Origin: Alphaproteobacteria bacterium
GTDB lineage: Bacteria; Pseudomonadota; Alphaproteobacteria; Puniceispirillales; Puniceispirillaceae
Length of the DNA: 62,352 nucleotides
NCBI GenBank assembly: GCA_009920665.1
Contig: RFZL01000009.1
Span: forward strand, 1-62,352
Reading direction: 5' to 3'
Part shown: piece by piece, positions 42,768 through 53,716 of the stretch
Position numbering within the stretch: the stretch's first letter is position 1
Layout of the letters: every line of letters starts with the position of its first letter
The notes under the pieces: model-generated
What the model was told of the DNA's origin: nothing
Seen by the model: only the letters and a program-made list of their open reading frames with translations
Databases searched by the model: none
Position numbers and translations under genes: made by a program

Positions 42768-43203
42768 CCGGGGCGCCGGGCGCGCTCAGCCGCCTGTCAA
42801 TCACAGGACATCAGCCAACAGAACGTCGTCTGTCTGGAATGACGGTTCCGGCAACCCGTCGAAATTCACCACCTCGCTCGACTGTTTGGCGGACGGATTT
42901 CTACCGGGCGGATTCGCACTGCAACGGTGGTTCCGGCTCCAGTGGAAACAACCCATATGGCCGGACAGGCGACAGGCAAAGTGATCGGGATCACCCTGCC
43001 CGCCACCGCATGTCTGGTCGCGGCGGGCATGTAAACGGGCATATCCCTGTCCTCCAAGGAACAAGGATATACTCACACTCGTTAATGAATGACGAATATC
43101 TGCGCACGATTTCCTGATTAATCGCGCAAATTCAGATTGTTAGAGAGAAAAAAGTCCCGGGTTGGTTGCGGGGAAATGCAATCCTCCCGGGAGGATTGAC
43201 GCC
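42768..43203. other. 436-base intergenic region between a small membrane protein and lepA
   Basis: No gene can be supported. Two short minus-strand frames are open (up to 91 codons), but they lack ribosome sites, hydrophobic segments or recognisable motifs. The right end holds a perfect 20-bp inverted repeat (43179-43198) just after the lepA stop, and a run of seven T on the minus strand (43147-43153) that could belong to a terminator. Confidence 0.5.
43179..43198 (-). terminator. Perfect inverted repeat after lepA, possible terminator
   Basis: The 10-bp arms caatcctccc/gggaggattg abut with no loop, starting five bases after the lepA stop codon. No uridine run follows immediately on the minus strand; the nearest is ~26 bases further, at 43153-43147. 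It may be a terminator element or a protein-binding palindrome. Confidence 0.45.
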
Positions 43204-45021
<1,818 letters not shown>

Positions 45022-45307
45022 CGCAGATCCTGAAGGTTGCTCGCAAAGGGTGGCGACACGCCTTTACATATAGCGCGTTTCCGCCCGCCGCTTGAAGCAG
45101 TGTTTTGCCGGTCTTTTGTCGCAGCGGCAAGGATTTTTCGCTTTCACCGCGGCATCCATACGCCGCCCCTGTCAATGCAACATAATGCTGTTTTCAGCCG
45201 GATTGTTGCAGTATAGTCAGCCACCTTCGGAAAAGGCCCGAAGCGGCCATATCCGGAGCCGAAAAGATACTCGAAACAGACATCAAATCGAAGAGGACTC
45301 GAAACCG

Positions 45308-47029
45308 ATGACAAGCCCGGATCATGCCACCTCGACGACCGCTGGCAGCGGCGTTGGCGGGCATGAAAAATACCGTCCCTTTGTCGGCCCCGATCTGCCC
45401 GATCGGACCTGGCCCGGCAACCGTATCGAAACAGCACCCGTCTGGTGCTCTGTTGACCTGCGCGACGGTAACCAGGCGCTGATCGAGCCGATGGACGGCG
45501 CCCGCAAGATGCGCATGTTCAAGCTTCTGGTCGAGATGGGGTTCAAGGAGATCGAGGTCGGATTCCCCTCGGCCTCGGAGACCGACTATAACTTCCTGCG
45601 CGAGCTGATCGAGGGCGGCCATGTGCCGGATGATGTCACCATCCAGGTGCTGACGCAGGCGCGCGAGCATCTGATCGAGCGCACGATCGAGAGTCTGGAC
45701 GGCGCGCCGAACGCCATCCTGCATCTCTACAATTCGACCAGCACGCTGCAACGCCGCGTCGTCTTCAAGTCGGACCGGGACGGGGTGAAGCAGATTGCCG
45801 TCGATGGCGCGAGGATGGTGGCCGACCGCATCTCGAAATGCGGGGCCGACAATCTGCGCCTTCAATACAGCCCGGAAAGCTTTACCGGCACCGAGCTGGA
45901 TTACGCGCTTGAGGTGTGCGAGGCGGTGATGGATGTCTGGCAGCCGACGGCGGAAAACCCGACCATCATCAACCTGCCGGCGACGGTCGAGATGTCGACC
46001 CCGAACATCCATGCCGACCAGATCGAATGGATGCACCGCCATTTCAGCAAGCGCGAGACGGTGATCCTGTCGCTGCATCCGCATAATGACCGGGGCTGCG
46101 CCGTCGCCGCCACCGAACTGGCGCTGATGGCCGGCGCCGACCGGGTGGAGGGCACGCTGTTCGGCAATGGCGAGCGGACCGGCAATGTCGATATCGTCAC
46201 GCTGGGGCTGAACCTGTTCACCCAGGGGGTCGACCCGAGGCTGAGCTTCTCCGACATCAACAACCTTGTCGAGACGGCCGAATATTGCAACCAGCTGCCA
46301 ATCCATGAACGCCACCCCTATGCCGGCAAGCTGGTCCATACCGCCTTTTCCGGCAGCCACCAGGACGCCATCCGCAAGGGCATGGACGCCATCGCCGCGG
46401 CCAATTCCGATGTGTGGGAGGTGCCGTATCTTCCCATCGACCCGGGCGATATCGGCCGCACCTTCGAGGCCATCATCCGCGTCAATTCGCAATCCGGAAA
46501 GGCCGGCTCGGCCTATCTTCTGGAGGCGGACCACCATGTTCGCCTGCCGCGCGGCGCCGAGATCGAGTTTTCCGGCATCGTCCAGGACGAGGCCGACCGC
46601 ACCGGCAAGGAAATCACCAGCAAGCGCATCTGGGAGCTGGCCGAGGCGCATTTCATCCGCCCGACCGGCACGTTCGAGCTGGTGAGTTTCGATGTCAGCA
46701 AGGCCACCGCCGATGGCAGTTCGGAGCGCGTTGTCGCCACCGTCCTTCATCAGGGTCAGGAGGTCAGCGTCAGCGCCACCGGCAACGGCCCGATCTCGGC
46801 CTTTGTCGATGCCATGCGCAATGAATTCGGGCTGGACTTCCGGCTTGCCGATTTCGGCCAGAACACGCGTTCCGCCACCTCCAGGGCCGAGGCCGCCGCC
46901 TATGTCGAGCTTGTTAAGGATGTCGATGGCAAGGCTGTCTCGGTCTATGGCGTGGGGATCGACACCTCAATCACCATGGCGCCGATCCGGGCCGTCGTAT
47001 CGGCCCTGAACAAGCTTCAAGACACGTAA
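45308..47029 (+). CDS. leuA: 2-isopropylmalate synthase
   Basis: A 573-residue enzyme performing the first committed step of leucine synthesis. It is of the longer (class II) type. Marks: WCSVDLRDGNQALIEPM near the start, HPHNDRGCAVAATELALMAGADRVEGTLFGNGERTGN, and the C-terminal LeuA allosteric domain that binds leucine. I chose ATG 45308 (MTSPDHATST), with agagga ten bases upstream; the open frame continues to 45092. I looked for a leucine-rich leader peptide upstream and found none. Confidence 0.94.
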   Translation: MTSPDHATSTTAGSGVGGHEKYRPFVGPDLPDRTWPGNRIETAPVWCSVDLRDGNQALIEPMDGARKMRMFKLLVEMGFKEIEVGFPSASETDYNFLRELIEGGHVPDDVTIQVLTQAREHLIERTIESLDGAPNAILHLYNSTSTLQRRVVFKSDRDGVKQIAVDGARMVADRISKCGADNLRLQYSPESFTGTELDYALEVCEAVMDVWQPTAENPTIINLPATVEMSTPNIHADQIEWMHRHFSKRETVILSLHPHNDRGCAVAATELALMAGADRVEGTLFGNGERTGNVDIVTLGLNLFTQGVDPRLSFSDINNLVETAEYCNQLPIHERHPYAGKLVHTAFSGSHQDAIRKGMDAIAAANSDVWEVPYLPIDPGDIGRTFEAIIRVNSQSGKAGSAYLLEADHHVRLPRGAEIEFSGIVQDEADRTGKEITSKRIWELAEAHFIRPTGTFELVSFDVSKATADGSSERVVATVLHQGQEVSVSATGNGPISAFVDAMRNEFGLDFRLADFGQNTRSATSRAEAAAYVELVKDVDGKAVSVYGVGIDTSITMAPIRAVVSALNKLQDT

Positions 47030-47040
47030 GCTCCAGAGCG

Positions 47041-48285
47041 ATGACACCGACACGCACAATCAGGGCCGCGCTTGTCGCCGCGGCCCTTGTTGTCTGCGCG
47101 CCCCTCGCCACGCCGGCCGATGCCCAGCAGACGGCGCCGCAGATGACACTTGAGAGGGTCGGGCCGGCGCTGGCGCATCCCTGGGGCATGGAATTCCTCA
47201 CCTCCGACACCGTTCTTGTCACCACGCGCGGCGGGACCTTGTGGAAGATCGCCCTGTCGGACGGCACCGCGACGCACATCACCGGCACGCCCGATGTCCA
47301 TGCCCGCCGCCAGGGCGGGTTGCTGGATGTCGCGGCCATCGACGGGCATGTCTATCTGTGTTACAGCGCGGTGCTGCCTGGCGGGTCGGCCACCGCCATC
47401 GACCGCGCGGTGATCAGGGGCGACAGGCTGGTCCGCCGCCGCACCATCTTCACCGGCAATGAGGCCACCCGCAGCGGGCATCATTTCGGCTGCCGGCTTC
47501 ATGTCACGGGCACCGCGCTGTGGGCGACGCTTGGCGATCGCGGCGATCGTGACAACGGGCAGGACCCGACGACCCATGCCGCCAGCATCATCCGCCTGAC
47601 GCCGGACGGCACGCCGCATCCCGGCAACCCGCATTTCACCGACGACGGCAAGGCCGGCTGGGCACCGGAGATTTTTTCCATCGGCCACCGCAACCCGCAG
47701 GGGATGGCGATGCACCCCTTGACGGGCGAGATCTGGACGCATGAACATGGGCCACGCGGCGGCGACGAGATCAACATCCTGCGCCCCGGCCCCGACACGC
47801 CCAACGCCGACGCGTCCGGCCCCGACACACCCGGCACCGATGCCGGCGCGAATTACGGCTGGCCGGCGGTCAGCCATGGCCGCGAATACGCCACCGGCCG
47901 CCGTGTCAGCCCGCATGACAGCCGGCCCGGTTTCGTCGATCCGGTCTGGGTCTGGATCCCGTCCATCGCGCCGTCGGGCATGGCCTTCTACCCTGATGAC
48001 GCGCCGGGCAATAACGGGGGTGGCGAGATGTTCCCCGATTTCCACGGGCATCTGCTGGTCGGGTCGCTGAAATTCCGGCGGCTCTATCTGGTCGAGATCG
48101 GCGATGACGGCCTGCCGGCATCGGAACGCGTCATTCTTGATGGTGGAATCGGGGATGGCGGGATCGGGCGCATCCGCGATGTGGCGGTGGGGCCGGACGG
48201 CCCGTTCGCCGGCGCGGTGTTCCTGCTGAGCGACGAGGCGCAGGGCGGGCTGTGGCGCCTCGCATCCGATCAGGCGGCGAGGTAG
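47041..48285 (+). CDS. PQQ-dependent sugar dehydrogenase (soluble aldose sugar dehydrogenase type)
   Basis: A 414-residue periplasmic beta-propeller with signal peptide (AALVAAALVVCAPLATPADA, residues about 9-28). Family motifs: AHPWGMEFL, GGLLDVA, GDRGDRDNGQDPTTHAASIIRL, SIGHRNPQGMA, WTHEHGPRGGDEIN and YGWPAVSHGREY. It matches YliI-type enzymes that oxidise aldoses. An insertion of about 20 residues (GPDTPNADASGPDTPGTDAG, encoded by a 30-bp near-duplicate) splits the conserved NILRPG and NYGWP. It starts 11 bases after leuA, so the two may share a transcript even though their functions differ. Confidence 0.9.
   Translation: MTPTRTIRAALVAAALVVCAPLATPADAQQTAPQMTLERVGPALAHPWGMEFLTSDTVLVTTRGGTLWKIALSDGTATHITGTPDVHARRQGGLLDVAAIDGHVYLCYSAVLPGGSATAIDRAVIRGDRLVRRRTIFTGNEATRSGHHFGCRLHVTGTALWATLGDRGDRDNGQDPTTHAASIIRLTPDGTPHPGNPHFTDDGKAGWAPEIFSIGHRNPQGMAMHPLTGEIWTHEHGPRGGDEINILRPGPDTPNADASGPDTPGTDAGANYGWPAVSHGREYATGRRVSPHDSRPGFVDPVWVWIPSIAPSGMAFYPDDAPGNNGGGEMFPDFHGHLLVGSLKFRRLYLVEIGDDGLPASERVILDGGIGDGGIGRIRDVAVGPDGPFAGAVFLLSDEAQGGLWRLASDQAAR
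47788..47847. repeat. 30-bp near-duplicate inside the sugar dehydrogenase gene
   Basis: Two adjacent 30-bp units beginning ggccccgacac encode GPDTPNADAS and GPDTPGTDAG. They interrupt a conserved loop but keep the frame. Confidence 0.8.
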
Positions 48286-48304
48286 GGAGACAGGCCCGGG
48301 CCAG

Positions 48305-48350
48305 ACTTCATACTCCCGGACTTCATACTCCCGGACTTCATACTCGCCGG
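48305..48350. repeat. 15-bp tandem repeat, three copies, after the sugar dehydrogenase gene
   Basis: Three adjacent copies of acttcatactcccgg (the last with one extra base) lie between two convergent genes. Confidence 0.95.
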
Positions 48351-48352
48351 CA

Positions 48353-48853
48353 TCATTCACCCCGAAACCCGCCCCGCGAAACCTGCCCCGCGAAACCTGC
48401 CGGGACGAAAATCACCGGACGAAAATCACCGGGATGGCCCGCCGGGATTGCCATGCCGCCGGCGCGGTTCTGTGCTGTCTTGCGGGCCGTCTTGCGGCGA
48501 CCCGATGCCTTTGCCGATACCTTTGCCGCCGCCGTGCCAGAGGTCGCCGTGCCTGAGGTCGCCGTGTCGACCGCTGTGTCGCCGTTCGGTGTGTCGCTGG
48601 TTGTATCCTTCGCCGCCGCGGGACGGGCAGTTACCTGTCCGGCCCCCTTCGTCCTGCCGGTCACTTTCTTACCTGTCACCTTCTTGTCGGTCGCCTTCTT
48701 GCCGGCTGCCGTCCTGTCGGCAGGCCCGGCATCAGCAGGCCCGGCATCGGCAAGGCGTCCTGACGTCCCGGCACCGTTTTCAGCGCTGTTTTCAACCCGG
48801 GCGTCTTCGCCCCGGTCGAACTCATCTTCAGGGGTATGGCGATCGATTGGCAT
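48353..48853 (-). CDS. Low-complexity Lys/Ala/Thr-rich protein
   Basis: A 166-residue protein with no recognised fold. After an acidic start (MPIDRHTPEDEFDRGEDARVE) comes a basic, repeat-rich middle (ATDKKVTGKKVTGRTKG), an Ala/Thr/Ser section, and a tail. Composition resembles bacterial histone H1-like or other nucleic-acid-binding disordered proteins. The last ~30 residues are encoded by 14-15-bp tandem repeats (48372-48432) and may be frame noise. A ribosome site (agaaatggagcc) ahead of ATG 48853 supports real translation. Confidence is moderate because repetitive GC-rich sequence easily stays open. Confidence 0.55.
   Translation of the reverse strand: MPIDRHTPEDEFDRGEDARVENSAENGAGTSGRLADAGPADAGPADRTAAGKKATDKKVTGKKVTGRTKGAGQVTARPAAAKDTTSDTPNGDTAVDTATSGTATSGTAAAKVSAKASGRRKTARKTAQNRAGGMAIPAGHPGDFRPVIFVPAGFAGQVSRGGFRGE
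48372..48432. repeat. Cluster of 14-15-bp tandem duplications
   Basis: Two different short duplications abut: ccccgcgaaacctg twice, then cgggacgaaaatcac and cggacgaaaatcac. They overlap the 3' end of the low-complexity gene. Confidence 0.9.
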
Positions 48854-49260
48854 AATGGCTCCATTTCTGTCTGCGGGGACGGCGCCGAATGATTCAAGTC
48901 CTCAATCTACCGACACCGAATGGCCGGACAAAGCCAGCCATGGGCGTCACCGAAACATCAGCGCCGGACGGAACTCACGAAAACAAGAAAGGGGATGTGG
49001 CAGGACAGATACAGAACTTGGAAAACCGAGCCGAACATCCATAACAAGCCGACACAACGGTTTCGTCTCCCGGGGGAACAGTACGGGGTGAAAGCTTAAA
49101 AAGTCTTTAAGGTATTGGCGGAAAATGCCATTTTTTGATTATTTTTTGCCGGGCGCGCAAATTATGAGCGTCTCGCGCATGAACGGACTCACGCCACCAC
49201 ACATAGACGGGTGATGGCGGATGTTCTCGGCATTCACGATATGAGCATTTGGCTAGGCGG
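48854..49260. other. 407-base intergenic region ahead of the low-complexity gene and after pheT
   Basis: No gene found. The middle is more AT-rich than the rest of the contig and includes runs of T (attttttgattattttttg near 49132). It contains a CtrA-like box at 49096-49110. It is upstream of the low-complexity gene (48353-48853) and downstream of pheT. Confidence 0.55.
49096..49110. promoter_or_regulatory. CtrA-like box, TTAA-N7-TTAA
   Basis: TTAA-aaagtct-TTAA, followed by g rather than the preferred c on both strands, so it fits the spacing but not the full CtrA consensus. It lies 243 bases upstream of the low-complexity gene. Confidence 0.4.
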
Positions 49261-51678
49261 CTATTGCCGCAGCTCGGCACCGCAATTCTTGCCGGCGATC
49301 TTCACGATCTCGGCGGAAATGGCCTCGATCTCGGACTCGGTCAGCGTCGCCTTCGTCGGCGTGAGCGTGACCGTGACGGCAATCGACTTTTTGCCAGCAC
49401 CGATATTCGCGTCCGCATACAGATCGAAGACCCGCAGATCGGACATCAGTGGCCCAGCCCCCGATTTCACCGCCTTCAGAAGATCGCCCGCGGTAACATC
49501 CGAATCGACGATGAAGGCGAAATCACGGGTCACCGGCTGATAGACCGACAGCGCCAGCAACGGGCGCGCCGGGCCCTTCGATTTCGGCATCGGCACGTCA
49601 TCGACATGAATTTCGAACCCGACCGCCCGGCCGCGCAGCCCGTATGAACCGGTCACCGACGGGTGGATCTCGCCAAAGCTTGCCAGCACGGTGCGGCCCT
49701 GGACCAGCCTGCCAACCCGGCCAGGATGATACCAGTCGGGAATGGCGTCGATTTGTTTTGGCCCCTGCACCTGCACGCCGGCAAGCTTGACCCCCAGCGC
49801 GGCCAGCGCCGCCTCGGCGTCGGCGCGGGCGTCGAACACATCGACCTCGCGCATCGCGCCATGCCATTCCCGCGGCGCGGTGCCCCCATGGCGCAGCCCG
49901 GTGGCTGCGGTCCGCTGGTCCTCCGGCGCGTCGCCAAGGAAGACCGGCCCAACCTCGAACATCGCGGCATCACCCTCGCCGCGATCCTGGTTACGCGCCG
50001 CGGCGGAAAGCAGGTTCGGCAGGATCGACGGGCGCATCACCGACAGATCGGCGCTGATCGGGTTCACCAATGTCAACGAATCATCGCCGCCACCGAACCG
50101 GACGGCATCATCCCGGCCAAGAAAGGAAAAGGTCACCGCTTCCATCAGCCCGCGGCCGGCCAGCGCCCGGCGCAGCCGGAACAGACGCGCCTGCGCCGGG
50201 CTCAGCGACGGCTTCGCCACCACCTCGTCGCGCGGCAAATGATCCATGGGCAGATGGTCGAAACCGCGAATGCGGGCGATTTCCTCAACCAGATCGGCAG
50301 CGCCGTCAATATCGCCGCGCCAGGGCGGCGGGGTGACGTCAAACCCGCCCTCGGCGGTGCTGACGGCAAAGCCAAGCGCCTCGAGGATGCGTTGCTGATC
50401 GGCTGGCTCGACAACCATGCCGGACAGCGCCTCGACCTTGCCCGATGCCAGGAAGATGCCGCGCTGCCAGTCTACGCCGGGGCCGGCCGTGACCGGTACC
50501 GACGCCTCGCCGCCGCATATCGACGTGACCATGCGCGCCAGATGACCAGCCGCCCAGTTCGGGCTTTCGGAATCAAGGCCTCGCTCGAACCGATAGCGGG
50601 CGTCGGAATGCAGGTTCAGCTTGCGCCCCGTCGTCGCCACCGAGATCGGATCGAATATCGCGATCTCGAGGAACATGTCGGTCGTTGCCTCGCTGACGCC
50701 GGTGCGCTCGCCGCCCATCACGCCGGCAAGGTCATCAACACCCGCAGCATCGCCGATGGTGATCATGCCCGGCTGCATCTCGTAGGTTTTCTCGTTCAGC
50801 GCGGCAAAGGGCTCACCACCCTTCGCCTGCCGCACGACCAGCTCATTGCCGTAGATCTTCGCCGTGTCATAGGCATGCAGCGGACGGCCAAGATCGAACA
50901 TCACATAGTTGGTGATATCGACAAGCGCGCTGATCGGGCGCTGGCCAATCGCTGTCAGGCGGCGCGCCATCCAGTCCGGGCCCGGCCCGTTGCTGACCCC
51001 GCGAAAGGCGATGCCGGTGATCAGCGGACACAGATGTTCGGCACCCTCAAGGTCGAGCCTCCAGGTGACCGGGCTGTTGAAGCTGCCCTCATGCGCGCTG
51101 GTATCAAGTGGTTTCAATGTGCCATAGCCGGCCGCCGCCAGATCACGCGCGACGCCGCGCACGCCAAGACAGTCGGCGCGGTTCGGCGTGATCGCGATCT
51201 CGATGACCGGATCGTCAAGCCCGGCGAAGGCGGCGAAACTCTCGCCAAGCGGCGCGTCGGCGGCAAGCTCGATGATGCCGTCATGCTCGTCCGAGATCAT
51301 CATCTCGCGCTCCGAGCACAGCATGCCGTTGGAATCCTGCCCTCGAATGCTGCCGGCCTTCAACTCCAGCTCGATCCCCGGCACAAAGGCGCCGACCGGC
51401 GCGAACACGCCCTTCATGCCGGCACGGGCGTTCGGTGCGCCGCAGACAACCTGTACCGGATCGCCGTTGCCGGTATCGACCATGCAGACCCGCAGACGGT
51501 CGGCATCGGGATGCTGCTCGGCCGAGATCACCTCGGCGATGGTGAAGGGCGCGAGGCGCTGTGCCGGATCATCGAAACTCTCGACCTCGAGGCCAAGCAT
51601 CGGCAGTGCCTCGAGGATTTCATCCAGCGGACGGTCGGTGTCGAGATGGTCGAACAGCCAGTCACGGGTGAATTTCAT
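49261..51678 (-). CDS. pheT: Phenylalanyl-tRNA synthetase beta subunit
   Basis: An 805-residue subunit. The tRNA-binding EMAP-like domain is at about residues 40-150 (ADRLRVCMVDTGNGDPVQVVCGAPNARAGM), followed by B3/B4 editing, B5 and the catalytic-like core, and the C-terminal ferredoxin-fold anticodon-binding domain (about 710-805). It starts within the pheS stop (ATGA), giving coupled translation. Confidence 0.97.
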   Translation of the reverse strand: MKFTRDWLFDHLDTDRPLDEILEALPMLGLEVESFDDPAQRLAPFTIAEVISAEQHPDADRLRVCMVDTGNGDPVQVVCGAPNARAGMKGVFAPVGAFVPGIELELKAGSIRGQDSNGMLCSEREMMISDEHDGIIELAADAPLGESFAAFAGLDDPVIEIAITPNRADCLGVRGVARDLAAAGYGTLKPLDTSAHEGSFNSPVTWRLDLEGAEHLCPLITGIAFRGVSNGPGPDWMARRLTAIGQRPISALVDITNYVMFDLGRPLHAYDTAKIYGNELVVRQAKGGEPFAALNEKTYEMQPGMITIGDAAGVDDLAGVMGGERTGVSEATTDMFLEIAIFDPISVATTGRKLNLHSDARYRFERGLDSESPNWAAGHLARMVTSICGGEASVPVTAGPGVDWQRGIFLASGKVEALSGMVVEPADQQRILEALGFAVSTAEGGFDVTPPPWRGDIDGAADLVEEIARIRGFDHLPMDHLPRDEVVAKPSLSPAQARLFRLRRALAGRGLMEAVTFSFLGRDDAVRFGGGDDSLTLVNPISADLSVMRPSILPNLLSAAARNQDRGEGDAAMFEVGPVFLGDAPEDQRTAATGLRHGGTAPREWHGAMREVDVFDARADAEAALAALGVKLAGVQVQGPKQIDAIPDWYHPGRVGRLVQGRTVLASFGEIHPSVTGSYGLRGRAVGFEIHVDDVPMPKSKGPARPLLALSVYQPVTRDFAFIVDSDVTAGDLLKAVKSGAGPLMSDLRVFDLYADANIGAGKKSIAVTVTLTPTKATLTESEIEAISAEIVKIAGKNCGAELRQ

Positions 51679-52763
51679 CAGACACTCCCCCCGGCGAGGC
51701 CGGCATGGACCGACGGCGCATCAAACGGCAGAAAGCCGTAATGCCGCATCCAGCGAAGATCGCTGTCATAGAAGGTCCGAAGATCGGGAATGCCGTATTT
51801 CAGCATCGCGATCCGCTCGATCCCCATGCCGAAGGCAAAGCCCTGATATTTCTCCGGATCATAGCCGCAATTCGCCAGCACCCGTGGATTGACCATGCCG
51901 GAGCCAAGAATTTCCAGCCAGTCATCACCGGCCCCGATCTTCAGCCCACCGCCATCACGCGTGCAGCCAATATCGACCTCGGCCGACGGCTCGGTGAACG
52001 GGAAATAGCTTGGCCGGAATCGCACCGGCAGATCATCGACGCCGAAGAAGGCACGGCAGAAATCGATCAGGCAGCCCTTCAGATGCCCCATATGGATACC
52101 GTCGCCAATGACCAGCCCCTCGCACTGATGGAACATCGGCGAATGGGTGGCGTCATGGTCCGACCGGTAGGTGCGCCCCGGCACGATGATCCGGATTGGC
52201 GGCTCGGTGGCCTCCATCGTGCGCACCTGCACCGGCGAGGTATGGGTACGAAGCACCTTGCGCCTGCCCTCGGCGTTGGGCGGCAGATAGAAGGTGTCAT
52301 GTTCCTGGCGCGCCGGATGCTCTTCGGGGATGTTCAGCGCGGTGAAATTGTAATAGTCGGATTCGATGTCCGGTCCCTCGGCGACGGTGAACCCCATCTC
52401 GGCAAAGATCGCGACCACCTCTTCGATGGTGCGCGACAGCGGATGCAGCCGCGCTTCGGTCTCGGGGCGCGCCGGCAGGCTGACATCGATCGCCTCGGCA
52501 GCGAGACGTTCATCCAGCGCCGCCCGCGACAGCGCCTCCTGGCGCGTCTCGATGGCGGCGGCGATGCGGTCCTTGACCGCGTTCAGCGCCTGGCCGGCAG
52601 CCTTGCGTTCCTCGGGATCCATGCCGCCAAGCTCGCGCATCATCAACGACACGCGACCCTTCTTGCCAAGCGCGTCGATCCGCACCACCTCGAGCGCGTC
52701 GAGTGAGGTGGCGGCGTTGACGCCAGCCATGATTTCCGAAGTCAAATCGTCGAGAGTCTGCAT
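51678..52763 (-). CDS. pheS: Phenylalanyl-tRNA synthetase alpha subunit
   Basis: A 361-residue catalytic subunit. The coiled-coil arm is N-terminal ([20 protein letters not shown]); class II motifs follow: [40 protein letters not shown] and [19 protein letters not shown] chose ATG 52763 ([10 protein letters not shown]) because agga lies eight bases ahead; an in-frame ATG at 52772 and a longer frame to 52808 exist. It lies 156 bases downstream of rplT in the standard infC-rpmI-rplT-pheS-pheT order. Confidence 0.97.
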   Translation of the reverse strand: MQTLDDLTSEIMAGVNAATSLDALEVVRIDALGKKGRVSLMMRELGGMDPEERKAAGQALNAVKDRIAAAIETRQEALSRAALDERLAAEAIDVSLPARPETEARLHPLSRTIEEVVAIFAEMGFTVAEGPDIESDYYNFTALNIPEEHPARQEHDTFYLPPNAEGRRKVLRTHTSPVQVRTMEATEPPIRIIVPGRTYRSDHDATHSPMFHQCEGLVIGDGIHMGHLKGCLIDFCRAFFGVDDLPVRFRPSYFPFTEPSAEVDIGCTRDGGGLKIGAGDDWLEILGSGMVNPRVLANCGYDPEKYQGFAFGMGIERIAMLKYGIPDLRTFYDSDLRWMRHYGFLPFDAPSVHAGLAGGSV

Positions 52764-52919
52764 GCTAACCATCCTGCCATCGACCCGAATGAAGGGCCAG
52801 AAGAACACCCGATAGAAAGTCCAAAGTAAAAGGGCCGCCGCTCCGGACCACCGGATCGCAGGATATGCAGATCAGTGGTCAAGGCGACAGCCCCGGTTGG
52901 TGTCAGTTGATGTCCTGGA

Positions 52920-53273
52920 CTATGCCGCCGCGCGCGATTTTTCGACCAGCGCGGCAAAGGCTGCCGGCTCGTTGACCGCCAGGTCGGCAAGCATCTTGCG
53001 GTCAACCTCGATGCCGGCCTTGATCAGGCCGCCCATCATCTGCGAATAGGTCACACCATGCAGGCGGGCCGCGGCGTTGATCCGCTGGATCCACAGGGCG
53101 CGGAACTCGCGCTTGCGGGTGCGGCGGTCGCGATAGGCATATTGACGTGCCTTGTCGACGGCCTGGGTAGCGGTACGGAATGTATTCTTGCGGCGCCCGT
53201 AATAGCCCTTCGCCGCCTTCATCACCTTGGCGTGACGGGCGTGGGTTGTGGTGCCTCTTTTTACTCGTGCCAT
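52920..53273 (-). CDS. rplT: 50S ribosomal protein L20
   Basis: A 117-residue early-assembly rRNA-binding protein: [37 protein letters not shown] at the start, [36 protein letters not shown] in the middle. In E. coli L20 represses the operon by binding the rpmI leader. It follows rpmI after 12 bases. Confidence 0.98.
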   Translation of the reverse strand: MARVKRGTTTHARHAKVMKAAKGYYGRRKNTFRTATQAVDKARQYAYRDRRTRKREFRALWIQRINAAARLHGVTYSQMMGGLIKAGIEVDRKMLADLAVNEPAAFAALVEKSRAAA

Positions 53274-53285
53274 GTCCCGTCTCCC

Positions 53286-53483
53286 CTACGCGTATGGAAG
53301 GAATTTTTTGACGATGCGCGCATCGGCGTCACACAGGATCATCGTCCCGCGGGCCTGGCGCTTCATCTTCTGGGAACGGCGGCGCAGGTTGTGGCTCAGG
53401 AAAGCCGCCGACCCACGGACCTTGCCGCTGGCTGTCAGGCGGAAGCGCTTCTTCGCTCCGCTCTTTGTCTTCATCTTGGGCAT
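53286..53483 (-). CDS. rpmI: 50S ribosomal protein L35
   Basis: A 65-residue ribosomal protein: [24 protein letters not shown], then [19 protein letters not shown]. The ribosome site aagagg precedes the ATG. It is the first gene after the promoter in the 233-base gap that separates it from infC. Confidence 0.98.
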   Translation of the reverse strand: MPKMKTKSGAKKRFRLTASGKVRGSAAFLSHNLRRRSQKMKRQARGTMILCDADARIVKKFLPYA

Positions 53484-53647
53484 TTTGACCTCTTTTACTC
53501 AATAAGGTGGCCACCGGACCGCTCGCGCGCGGATGCCGCCTTGCGGCGGCTGGTGGCGATATGCCGGCCGGGCATGCCCTGTTTTGACGAGTGTATTACT
53601 CAAACGTCTTCAGGCCCGGACGCGACGGTGCTCTGCGCGAAACCGTG

Positions 53648-53676
53648 TTTATAGGGCGCGGTGCATGGATTGGCAA
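53648..53676 (-). promoter_or_regulatory. Promoter for the rpmI-rplT-pheST operon
   Basis: On the minus strand TTGCCA (53676-53671) and TATAAA (53653-53648) are separated by 17 bases, a near-consensus sigma70-type promoter about 165 bases ahead of rpmI. A 13-bp tandem duplication (53667-53692) duplicates the -35 hexamer, with a second TTGCCA at 53689-53684. Confidence 0.75.
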
Positions 53677-53692
53677 GGGGGATTGGCAAGGG
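53667..53692. repeat. 13-bp tandem duplication spanning the -35 region of the rpmI promoter
   Basis: Two copies of ggattggcaaggg. Each carries a TTGCCA hexamer on the minus strand; only the copy nearer to the gene has the 17-base spacing to TATAAA. Confidence 0.93.
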
Positions 53693-53716
53693 GGATTTGA
53701 TGTAGGGTCGGGACGC

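Noticed and set aside
42801-43076. A 91-codon minus-strand frame in the gap before lepA
   Set aside because: No ribosome site, no hydrophobic or conserved segment; overlapping frames of similar length are equally open.
45022-45307. A leucine-attenuator leader ahead of leuA
   Set aside because: No short open frame with a run of Leu codons and no terminator/antiterminator pair could be seen.
49663-51741. A 692-codon plus-strand open frame opposite pheT
   Set aside because: Antisense shadow of pheT; composition is random and no ribosome site is present.
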